In this document: positions 18,001 through 26,300 of the stretch, in pieces
Layout: every line of letters starts with the position of its first letter
Position numbering within the stretch: position 1 is the stretch's first letter
Made by a program: the position numbers and the translations under genes
The notes under the pieces: generated by a model
What the model saw: the letters and a program-made list of their open reading frames with translations, nothing else
Databases searched by the model: none
What the model was told of the DNA's origin: nothing
From: Bathymodiolus brooksi
Taxonomy: Eukaryota > Mollusca > Bivalvia > Mytilida > Modiolidae
DNA length: 64,000 bases
Direction: 5' to 3'
Assembly (NCBI GenBank): GCA_963680875.1
Contig: OY804589.1
Coordinates: forward strand, 3,162,001 to 3,226,000

Positions 18001-19300
18001 CAAACACAACTCTGATTTAGCCACTAGAAACAGGGATATGGGTCACCAAACACAACTATGATTTAGACACTAGAAACAGGGATATGTGTCACCAACCACA
18101 ACTCTGATTTAGACACTAGAAACAGGGATATGTGTCACCAAACACAACTTTGATTTAGCCACTAGAAACAGGGATATATGTCACCAAACACAACTCTGAT
18201 TTAGCCACTAGAAACAGGGATATGTGTCATCAAACACAACTATGATTTAGACACTAGAAACAGGGATATGTGTCACCAAACACAACTATGATTTAGACAC
18301 TAGAAACAGGGATATATGTTGTGAACCACAACTCACTCTGATTTAGCTACTAGAACCATGGATATATGTTGTGAAACACACCTATGATTTAGCCACTAGA
18401 AACAGGGATATGTGTCACCAAACACACCTCTGGTTTAGCCACTAGAAACAGGGATATTTGTAACCAAGCACAACTCTGATTTAGCCACTAGAAACAGGGA
18501 TATATGTCACCAAACACAACTTTGATTTAGCTACTAGAAACATGGATATATGTTGTGAAACACAACTATGATTTAGCCACTAGAAACAGGGATATGTGTC
18601 ACCAAACACAACTCTGATTTAGCCACTAGAAACAGGGATATGTGTCGCGAAACACAACTCTGATCTAGCTACTAGAAACATGGATATATGTTGTGAAACA
18701 CAACTCTGATTTAGCTACTAGAAACATGGATATGTGTCACTAAGCACAACTCTGATTTAGCCACTAGAAACAGAGATATATGTCACTAAGCACAACTCTG
18801 ATTTAGCCACTAGAAACATGGATATGTGTCACTAAGCACAACTCTGATTTAGCCACTAGAAACAGGGATATGTGTCACCAAACACAACTCTGATTTAGCC
18901 ACTAAAAACAGAGATATATGTCCCCAAACACAACTTTGATTTACCCACTAGAAACAGGGATATATGTCGCCAAGCACAACTCTGATTTAGCTACTAGAAA
19001 CAGGGATATATGTCGCCAAACATAACTCTGATTTAGCCATTATAAACAGGAATATATGTCGCCAAACACAACTCTGATTCAGACACTAGAAACAGGGATA
19101 TGTGTCACCAAACACAACTCTGATTCAGACACTAGAAACAGGGATATATGTCACCAAGCACAACTCTGATTCAGACACTAGAAACAGGGATATATGTCAC
19201 CAAGCACAACTCTGATTTAGCCATTAGAAACAGGGATATATGTTGACAAACACAACTTTGATTCAGACATCTTAACCAGGGACATGTTTCTACAAACACA
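1..19300. repeat. Satellite array, 46/50-bp monomers
   Basis: About 400 tandem monomers fill this stretch. The basic unit is 46 bp (core ACTAGAAACAGGGATATATG); a second type is 50 bp because of an extra TCAC after CACAAC. Variants recur in fixed order (TTGTGAAACAC, CCAATAGAAACAGG, ATCAAACACAGCTCTGG, AAACATCGATAT), so the array is organised in higher-order blocks of roughly 0.9-3 kb. It has no sustained open frame and no gene. It starts before base 1. Seen directly; any centromeric or other role is unknown. Confidence 0.97.
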
Positions 19301-19330
19301 ACTCTGATTACAGACATCATAAACATGTGT
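18300..19330. repeat. Degenerate edge of the 46-bp satellite
   Basis: Toward the right end the monomers lose uniformity: mixed GTCGCC, TTGACA, GATTCAGACATC and CTACAAACA variants appear, and the last recognisable copies fade at about 19320. This is the pattern expected where unequal exchange no longer homogenises an array edge, and it marks the true array boundary. Confidence 0.8.
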
Positions 19331-19399
19331 CTACAAACATTATATTATTGGTCAGTATATGAATCAGAAAAGAAAAAACACTTATTTACACCAACTTAC

Positions 19400-19957
19400 A
19401 TTCTGTAGTAACATCTCCTTGTGGGTATTCAGGTAAAGGATCACAGAGATCAAATTTGCCATTAAACATCAAAATAAACTCTCCTTTATGTTGTATAAAT
19501 AACTGATGTGTCATGTCAAACGATTTCTGTCCTCCAAAATCAACAAGATCTGATGGGGCTATATTCACTTTGTAATTCCCTTTTCTCAATTCCTCTTTTA
19601 TATCCTCGTGAATTGTAATGTAGCTTTGTCTTGACATCTTCTGGGCCTGTGGTTGTGCTTTGGACAGTCCTTTATGTGTGTCTTTGTTTCTTGCTCCTTT
19701 GACATGTTCTGTGTCAGTTTTCTCAGATAAAATGGCTTTACTTTCAGCAGCTGGATGTTTCTCAGATGTCATCTTTTTTTTAGTAGCAGGGGGAGGCCTC
19801 ATTTTCTTTCCTATTTTTTGCAAAATTTTACCATATTTGGAAGGATGTTTTTCTTGCTTGATGTCTGGCTGGCCACGTAGTACTTTAGACAAAACATCAC
19901 CATCAAAACCTAATAATGTAGTGCAATTTATATTGTTTCCGGAAGATAAATGCAATG
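19400..19957 (-). CDS. Roc-type GTPase, exon with linker and G3 (DFGGQ) motif
   Basis: This is an internal exon of a host GTPase of the Roc/Ras-of-complex type. It encodes a short N-terminal piece, then about 75 residues rich in Lys, Pro, Ser and Gln (probably a disordered insert between switch I and switch II), then a hydrophobic strand running into DLVDFGGQ, the G3/switch II motif, followed by a helix and the strand EFILMFNG. Splice sites fit: the acceptor ends ACTAG just above 19957, and the donor is T|GTAAGT at 19400/19399. Both introns are phase 1 and the exon is 558 bp, divisible by three. It joins the P-loop exon at 22220-22465 in frame, forming a GCA codon across the junction. The downstream exon (N/TKxD motif, COR domain) is not in the window; the intron enters the satellite. 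It could be one of many paralogues or a pseudogene fragment, but no stop interrupts it. Confidence 0.8.
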
Positions 19958-20099
19958 CTAGTATTTAGTTAGCAAAGGTTTACATGGGGTAGACACTTTA
20001 CCATATATAATAATTCACAAATTAACAATATTATTTGAGTTCAATTTATGGTTCAAAATGATTCATATCAGGTAAATGGCTTAAATATAACATATAGGT

Positions 20100-21171
20100 T
20101 TTCTTTTATAAATTACTCGTGCCTGGTATATTTCTACCATTATTTGTCTAGTTAGTCATGACTCAATAATTACTGACAGTTATCACTGATGTCTGTTTTT
20201 GTTCAAATGAAGTCTGTCCTAATGTTTTCTACCATTATATGTCTAGTTAGTCATGTTATAGCAAAATAATTACTGACAGATATGAGTGATGTTGGTTCTT
20301 GTCATTATCAGTTCTGTCTAATGCTTTCTACCAGACTATGTCTAGTTAGTCATGATATAGTTAAATAATTACTGACAGTTATGACTGATGTGGGGTCTTG
20401 TCCTAATTAGTTCTGTATAATGTTTTCTACCAGACTATGTCTAGTTAGTCATGATATAGCTCAATAATTACTGACAATTATGACTGATGTTGGTTCTTGT
20501 CCTAATCAATTCTGTCTAATGCTTTCTACCAGACTATGTCTGTTTAGTCATGATATAGCTCAATAATTACTGACAGTTATGGCTGATGTTGGTTCTTGTC
20601 CTAATCAGTTCTGTCTGGTGTTTTTCTACCAGTGTATGTCTAGTTAGTCTTGCTATAACTCAATAATTACTGAAAATTATGACTGATGTCAGTTTTTGTT
20701 CAAATGGATTCTGTCTAATGTGTTCTACTATTAAATTATGTCTAGGTTAGTCATGATATAGCTCAATAAATACTGACAATTATGACTGATCCTGGTTCTT
20801 GTCTTGCAGTCTTAAGCAGTTCTGTCTAATGTGTTCTACCAGTAGGTTTCTAGTTAAACATGAAATAGCTCAGTGGTTGCTGACAGCTATGACCACTGTT
20901 TGTTCTGGTCTTAATCAGTTCTGTATAATGTTTTCTACCAGTATATGTCTAGTTAATCATGATATAGCTCAATAATTACTGACAGTTATGACTGATGTTG
21001 GTTCTTGTCCTAATCAGTTCTGTCTAATGTTTTCTACAAGTATATGTCTAATTAGTCATGTGATATAGCTCAATAATTACTGACAGTTATGACTGATGTT
21101 GGTTCTGGTCCTAATCAATTCTGTGTAATGTTTTCTACCAGTATGTGTCTAGTTAGTCATGATATAGCTCA
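20100..21171. repeat. 99-bp tandem repeat, left block (~11 copies)
   Basis: The phrase TCTAGTTAGTCATGATATAG recurs at about 20148, 20242, 20341, 20440, 20539, 20639, 20740, 20849, 20948, 21047 and 21148, so the period is about 99 bp (94-109). Each unit also carries AATAATTACTGACAGTTATG and a TTCTTGTCCTAATC segment. It is intronic and has no open frame. Confidence 0.9.
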
Positions 21172-21175
21172 ATAA

Positions 21176-21911
21176 CAAGATGAAATGTGAGCTAATGCTC
21201 ACCTATGATACCCCCGCTCTTTGGCAAACAGGAAGTAGGAATCTGACGGGTCAAAAAACGCTTCCCACGATATGGGGTACCTATATGAAGCTTGTGACCA
21301 AATATCAGATTTCTTCCATCAATAGTTGCTGAGAAAAATGTGACGTAAAATGAGCATATATGTTCAAGGTGTATAAAAATCAACAAAGTCGGCAAACAGG
21401 AAGTAGGAATCTGATGGGTCTAAAAACGCTTCCCACAATATGGCATACCTATATGAAGCTTGTGACCAAATATCAGATTCCTGTCATCAATAGTTGTTGA
21501 GAAAAATGCGCATATACAAATGTATGTTAAATGTGTATAAAAATCAACAAAGTCGGCAAACAGGAAGTAGGAATCCGATGGGTTCAAAAACGCTTCCCAC
21601 AATATGGGGTACCTATATGAAGCGTGTGACCAAATATCAGATTTCTGCCATCAATAGTTGCTGAGAAAAATGTGACGAAAAATAAGAATATATGTTCAAT
21701 GTGTATAAAAACCAAATAAGTCGGCAAACAGGAAGTAGGAATCTGATGGGTCCAAAAACGCATCCCACAATATGGGGTACCTATATGACGCTTGTGACCA
21801 AATATCAGATCTCTGTCATCAATAGTTGCTGAGAAAAATGTGACGAAAAATATCTTGGACGGACAGAGGTAAAACAGTATACCCCCCTGCCCCTTCAGGG
21901 AGCGGGGGGGT
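21176..21911. mobile_element. Hairpin-ended element with 4 tandem ~165-bp cores, 4-bp ATAA target duplication
   Basis: A 736-bp insertion splits the 99-bp repeat. ATAA lies on both sides (21172-21175 and 21912-21915), and removing the insert restores the unit. The inside is four tandem copies of about 165 bp starting near GGCAAACAGGAAGTAGGAAT (21222, 21392, 21554, 21722). Close to the 5' end is ATACCCCCGCTC; the 3' end has an ACGGACAGAGG tract and a CCCCCC...GGGGGG hairpin. There is no coding capacity. The layout resembles the bivalve elements with tandem cores often placed with Helentron-related nonautonomous elements; that placement is inference. Confidence 0.8.
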
Positions 21912-22150
21912 ATAATTACTGACAGTTATGAGTGATGTTGATTCTTGTCATTATCAGTTTTGTCTAATGCTTTCTACCAGACTATGTCTAGTTAGTCATG
22001 ATATAGCTAAATAATTACTGACAGCTATGACCACTGTTGGTTCTTGTCTAAGTTATTTCTGTCTGGTGTTTTCTAACAGTATTTGTCTAATAAGTCATGA
22101 TATAACTCAATAATAACTGACAGTTAACACTGATGTTGGTTCTTGGCCTA
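21912..22150. repeat. 99-bp tandem repeat, right block
   Basis: This is the continuation of the intronic 99-bp repeat after the 736-bp insertion, with two to three further units (TCTAGTTAGTCATG at 21987, a variant near 22086). Confidence 0.85.
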
Positions 22151-22219
22151 CTTTTTTAACAACAAAAACAAAGCTGGTACTGTTTAGCAATGCATTTAAG
22201 TAGTTTTAAGTTGTATTAC

Positions 22220-22465
22220 CTTTTTTCAATGGAATCATTGTTTTGCTTTTCAAATCTATCCCATTTCTTCCAAAATAAATAACTAGTCCATCAGTTGATT
22301 TCCAACGTTGTGGAATGTCCTCACCAAGAAGAATACTGGCGAGGGTAGATTTACCCACATTGCAGGCACCAGCTAAATAGACACGGTTTTCAAATGCCAT
22401 GAACGTGCCCTTTGAAATAAGCTCTTTCATTTCCTCAGCCGTGCCCATCATTGGAAACTGAAGGA
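22220..22465 (-). CDS. Roc-type GTPase, exon with P-loop (G1) and switch I
   Basis: This exon encodes the nucleotide-binding start of a Roc-type GTPase. After an amphipathic stretch (EEMKELISKG) comes a strand leading into GACNVGKST, a good Walker A/G1 motif, then LLGEDIP and STDGL, whose Thr fits the Mg-binding G2 residue, then the YFGRNGIDL segment typical of molluscan Roc proteins. The acceptor is a pyrimidine tract ending TTTTTCAG just above 22465; the donor is AAAAAAG|GTAATA. The exon is 246 bp and symmetrical phase 1, joining the 19400-19957 exon in frame. An alternative AG 8 bp inside the exon is possible. Bivalve family members often carry death or similar interaction domains N-terminal to this point; that upstream exon was not found here. 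Confidence 0.82.
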
Positions 22466-22750
22466 CTGAAAAACAAATCATTGACCTTGTATATTGTTAG
22501 AGATGATAGACAGAAATAAACTGGTTAGTGGTTTACATACATTGAATACAAGTTTGGTGATTTTGTTGATCACATCTATCGCATTGAGCTTGAAATAAAG
22601 AGTACCACAGCTACAGTTAGATCTGTTCCATACCTTGACTACAACTCGAAATTGACCACGACAAACTGTTATCAACGAAAGTTTACGACAAAAGATATAA
22701 TTTCAATTTTCCCATCGAGAACTTTCTATTTATATTCAGCAACATTGCAG
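22466..22750. other. No supported gene; upstream intron or 5' region of the GTPase gene
   Basis: On the minus strand a short open stretch (22478-22675) contains an AAG|GTATGG donor-like site, but it has no recognisable protein similarity and its phase does not clearly match the next exon. I see no promoter I can defend. Confidence 0.4.
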
Positions 22751-23265
22751 CAGCACCTGCATATGGAGTATATATCTCTCAGCTGATATGATATTCCTGA
22801 GCTTGTGGTTCCTGTCAGGATTTCCTTGATATAAGTTTGCTGCTGACAAAGAAGATACTGAACCAATGGTTTCTAGTGGTTATGTTGAAATCATCACTTT
22901 GTAGGTTTTTCCCTTGCCACCATGACCTAGTTAATCGCTAAGGAATATTTGAGTCACAAATGACCACATATATGTTCTGTTCATCATAATCATAATCCAG
23001 TCCTTTCCTCATTTATGACTTATCACCAGTTTGCAACAAGAGTAACATGACAGGTGCCACAAGTGGACCAGAAACTGTTATTATTCCGTAATACCTGAGT
23101 CCATACACAATTTCAAGTGGGATTAGTGTATCTCTATCTTTAGTTTTCTGTGCAATGTTTTGAATATCATTGTTTGTCCTTTTTGGGGGCCATTGCTTTG
23201 TCTATCCTTCCATTTACGGCTTGTGATTGCACCTTTGGTATCTTCAAACTTTTCTTATTCATTCA
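22750..23265. repeat. Degenerate dispersed repeat resembling a mussel repeat family
   Basis: Phrases such as ATATCTCTCAGCTGATATGA, GACAGGTGCCACAAGTGGA, and CACCTTTGGTATCTTC near the end match, from memory, a very common dispersed repeat of Mytilus-type genomes, here much mutated. No open frame survives. The family assignment is memory, not a search. Confidence 0.5.
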
Positions 23266-23299
23266 TGTACAGCTTGGATTAAATTAGGTTTGTTCTTTA

Positions 23300-23487
23300 T
23301 GTAGTGAATCGTGGGGGATGGGGGCCGAGGGGTTCCGAAGAGCACCCATGATGCAACAGAAACTGACCACGCTGACCAGAACGAATCCTACCATTGAACT
23401 AAGCAGACCTATATAGAACCAGAAAAAGACTGAAGTATTGCCAGCGGAGATAAAACCAGTAGTAACTAGTAAGTGCTAATTACTATA
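23300..23487 (+). repeat. 5' LTR of the gypsy element
   Basis: It starts TGTAGT and ends ACTATA, an imperfect terminal inverted repeat. A TATATAG box near 23405 is a candidate core promoter. It matches the 31206-31393 copy over its whole 188 bp as far as I can read. Confidence 0.92.
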
Positions 23488-23488
23488 T

Positions 23489-23506
23489 TGGCGCTGCGAC
23501 TACAAG
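23489..23506 (+). promoter_or_regulatory. Primer-binding site (tRNA-Ser-like)
   Basis: TGGCGCTGCGAC begins one base after the LTR. It starts TGG, as required for pairing with a tRNA CCA end, and the first ~12 bases fit the acceptor stem of an animal serine tRNA; the match beyond that is poorer. The tRNA identity is inference. Confidence 0.6.
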
Positions 23507-23632
23507 TCGAAAATACGCGAGAAAGGTTATCAAATTAACCAAAAGCGATTTTTTTAGTAAAATCGCCACTCCGCCATTTAATTTTTTTTCTTTTCTGAAG
23601 GGGACAAATTTTTTTTGATAGGTTTCGGTTTT

Positions 23633-24010
23633 GCCTGGCTGATAGGACCTGGTATTTTCAGGGGAAATTGTCCGTGTGGAAATTTCAAGGGAAGATACGC
23701 AGGTAGGATTGGCAGACAAGATTGGAAATCTTTGAATTTTGTGCCCGTTCAGAGAAGTACCCCTTTCCCACCCACGTGTAAACCCCACCACGGGCGATTT
23801 TTTTTTATTTTTTTTGTTTTGTTCTAAAGTTGTCTGGCTGATAGGACCTGGTATTTTCAGGGGAAATTGTCCGTTTGGAAGTTTCAAGGGAAGATACGCA
23901 GGTAGGATTGGCAGACAAAATTGGAAATCTTTTAATTTTTTTTTTCCCGTGATTGAGAAAGTGCCCCTTTCACACTCACGTGTAAACCCCACCACGTGTT
24001 TCAGAAATCA
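23633..24010 (+). repeat. Two ~199-bp direct repeats in the gypsy 5' leader
   Basis: CTGGCTGATAGGACCTGG occurs at 23635 and again at 23834, followed each time by AAGATACGCAGGTAGGATTG and by a CACGTGTAAACCCCACCACG segment. The leader between LTR and gag is about 790 bp, long for this class, and this tandem duplication explains part of it. Role unknown; packaging or transcription signals are possible. Confidence 0.85.
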
Positions 24011-24276
24011 CGTGTATTCCCCAAATGTAAACCCCAAACCGGAAGCAGCTTGTTTATAGAAGCCATCTTAAACAAGAGCTGGTTTAAAATAAGTTGTCAG
24101 TCCGGTGCCTCCAACAAATTTAAATTTTGTTTGTGTTTTGTTTGACATTATCGATTTTAAACAAAAGTAGACAAAAGCGGCCCAGTGTAAAAATCTGGTA
24201 CGCTAAAAAATTGTACATACACGCATACACCACAGAATAAAAAGCACGTGTTTTTTGTTGTTCGTTATTATTAACA

Positions 24277-26286
24277 ATGCCGCGTATTTTTATTAACAAT
24301 TGTTCCATCGAGGAGCTGATGTCAGTACCAGGTATAGGGGCAAAGGTAGCCGATAAGATTTTGGAATTAAGGGAGGCAAAGGGTGATCTGGAATTGGATG
24401 ACCTAAATCAGGTTCCATACCTGAGGATAACACAACCGTTATTGGACTGTCTGGATTTTACCTCTTTTGAAAGTAAAGAAGGAAGGGGATCCCTGTACGA
24501 TCGACATAGGGAAAGGGTTAGGAGTGTGGACAAGTTAATAGGGAAGTGGGATGGGACAGGACAGGGCCAAGTTAAAGAAAGGGGGAAGGATATGGGTACA
24601 TTTGATAAAGTCCCATCAACAGGAGGGAAATCATATTATAATAAGCGGGAAAGGGATTGGTGGCAACAGGCCAATTTACCCGAGAAATTAGATTATGATT
24701 ATAGTGAGATGGAAAGTACTTTCATGGAAAGAAAAACCCCAGGGGGAGTTAAAAATACATCAGCTCCGGGACAATATCCGCCGCCATCATTTCGTCGAAC
24801 GCGACGGGACGATTTGGATTGGGATTCGAGCAGCGATGAGAGGGATCGTTCGTATATGCAAAACGTGCATATACGAGACTCTGATATTCGTGCGGGGTAT
24901 GCGTTCCCGAGAGACCCAGGCCTTTATCATAGTGAGGGGGCTGAGGTAAGAGTGCCAAACATACGAACTGTAGCCCCGGCTAATAGGGAAAGTGTTTGGA
25001 AAGACAGGGGGGGCCACTATTCTCCTCCGAGGAATACTGGAGGGGGGTGGAATAGGGAAAATGATAATCCCTTGTTGAGGGAAAGTAGAGGTAGAACAAG
25101 ACATACCCTAGCAAGGGAAAATCATGTCCCTAGAATAGTTCAACGTAGAGATGAGTATGAAAGGGAAAGGGGACATTACCGCCCAAGTGGGGAAGACATG
25201 GAAGGCCCAGGAGGAACAAACCCAACTATTCCGAGGTTACCGAGTAGCGGGAACAGGCCTGGGTGTCCCCCCAGAAGAGACCCCGAAAATCCTAGCGGGT
25301 ATGTAAGAAGGGAGGAGTATGAAGGGGAGAGAGGTCAAAGGGGAAGAGGGAAGAGTGTTAGTTTGCCTATGTCCCTAAAGTTTGATGGGAAATCAAATTG
25401 GAAAGCATTCTACGCCAAATTTTCCCGATACGCGGAAGTTAGTGAGTGGACGGAAGGGGAATGTAGGGACCAGTTATGCTGGTGCCTGGATGGGAAGGCA
25501 AGTGAATATTATGCCCTCCTGATTGAGCGGAATCAGGAAATGGTATATATGGACCTAATACAGAAATTGGAGAAACGGTTTGGTTTCCGTGAGCTCCCCG
25601 AAACAGCCCAGGTCCAATTTAATAATGCCCGTCAGACTCCGGATGAACTCCTGGAGGACTGGGCGGATCGGGTTTTGTCCCTAGCCACAAGGGCATTTGG
25701 AGATTTGCCCGAAACTCACATGTATAAACAAGCAGTAGTGAGGCTATGCCAAGGGGCAACAGACAAAGAGGCCGGGAGTTATGCCTCCAATATCCGGCCT
25801 AAAAACATAGAGGAGGCTATTGATCAAATGAGGTGGTTCCAACATAATAATCAGGCCATATTTGGAACCACCCTTGGGTGCAATCCTCGAAGGGAGGTGA
25901 AACAAGTATCTCCAGGGCCTCACTGCGAGGGAGGGGCCAGGGTGTGCGCAATAGGGACTGATCGGGTTACAGATAAGAATTTGGGGGAAGTACTGTCGGC
26001 ACAAGGGAAAGAAATGAGAGAGATAAGGTCCAACATAGCAGCACTCTCCACTCAAATGGCGGCCATTATGGAGGAGGTGAAAAGAAATCGAATAGATAGG
26101 TATCGAGCACAATCACTAAGTCCATCCCCCAGAAAGGGGGACAAACAAGGATGCTTCCACTGTGGGGCCATGGGACATTTCAAGAGGGAGTGCCCAAAGT
26201 TGGGGTCGCCAACAGGGGAGAAACGAGTAACATTTTTGGGAAATAAGGAGGCTTTAAACTCCAAAGGGGCAACTCGCGAGACTTGA
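24277..26286 (+). CDS. gag: Gag polyprotein with N-terminal helix-hairpin-helix
   Basis: This is a 669-residue structural protein of the gypsy element. Residues about 9-45 (IEELMSVPGIGAKVADKI...) form a helix-hairpin-helix of the ComEA/non-specific DNA-binding kind, unusual at a Gag N-terminus. Residues about 50-360 are a long charged Arg/Gly-rich disordered segment. Residues about 366-530 look like the retrotransposon gag/capsid domain (FDGKSNWKAFYAKF, then a helical stretch). One CCHC knuckle lies at C626, C629, H634, C639. The ATG at 24277 is in the context AACAATGCC and is the first in frame. The frame closes with TGA at 26284-26286 inside the overlap with pol. It should assemble particles and bind the element RNA; DNA binding through the HhH is inference. 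Confidence 0.93.
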   Translation: MPRIFINNCSIEELMSVPGIGAKVADKILELREAKGDLELDDLNQVPYLRITQPLLDCLDFTSFESKEGRGSLYDRHRERVRSVDKLIGKWDGTGQGQVKERGKDMGTFDKVPSTGGKSYYNKRERDWWQQANLPEKLDYDYSEMESTFMERKTPGGVKNTSAPGQYPPPSFRRTRRDDLDWDSSSDERDRSYMQNVHIRDSDIRAGYAFPRDPGLYHSEGAEVRVPNIRTVAPANRESVWKDRGGHYSPPRNTGGGWNRENDNPLLRESRGRTRHTLARENHVPRIVQRRDEYERERGHYRPSGEDMEGPGGTNPTIPRLPSSGNRPGCPPRRDPENPSGYVRREEYEGERGQRGRGKSVSLPMSLKFDGKSNWKAFYAKFSRYAEVSEWTEGECRDQLCWCLDGKASEYYALLIERNQEMVYMDLIQKLEKRFGFRELPETAQVQFNNARQTPDELLEDWADRVLSLATRAFGDLPETHMYKQAVVRLCQGATDKEAGSYASNIRPKNIEEAIDQMRWFQHNNQAIFGTTLGCNPRREVKQVSPGPHCEGGARVCAIGTDRVTDKNLGEVLSAQGKEMREIRSNIAALSTQMAAIMEEVKRNRIDRYRAQSLSPSPRKGDKQGCFHCGAMGHFKRECPKLGSPTGEKRVTFLGNKEALNSKGATRET

Positions 26287-26300
26287 GCCAACCCCTTATC
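26247..26300 (+). promoter_or_regulatory. -1 ribosomal frameshift site between gag and pol
   Basis: In the 40-bp gag/pol overlap the heptamer TTTAAAC (26253-26259) is in the correct phase, T TTA AAC in the gag frame, the X XXY YYZ arrangement. Four bases later AAGGGG (26264-26269) can pair with CCCCTT (26292-26297), and the loop holds a self-complementary CTCGCGAG. The pol frame opens after TAA at 26244-26246, so slippage here is the only simple route to Pol. Confidence 0.88.

Larger units (their letters stand above)
19958..22219 (-). other. Phase-1 intron between the two Roc GTPase exons
   Basis: The intron is 2262 bp with donor GG|TAATA-type (intron starts GTAATA at 22219) and acceptor ...TACTAG at 19958. 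A CTAAC branch-like motif lies just upstream of the acceptor. The intron holds the 99-bp tandem repeat and the 736-bp insertion described separately; the 19960-20100 part shows nothing else. Confidence 0.7.

Noticed and set aside
1..19300. CRISPR-like array of direct repeats
   Set aside because: Units are contiguous 46/50-bp monomers without unique spacers, in a eukaryotic context.
21176..21911. Classical TIR DNA transposon
   Set aside because: The terminal similarity is a short left motif matching one arm of a 3' hairpin rather than two long inverted ends.
22478..22675. Upstream exon of the Roc GTPase gene
   Set aside because: A donor-like AAG|GTATGG exists, but the frame that would match the next exon's phase is short and has a stop close upstream; no similarity seen.
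23483..24059. ORFs on both strands in the gypsy leader
   Set aside because: They arise from the 199-bp leader duplication; no coding signature, and gag starts clearly at 24277.
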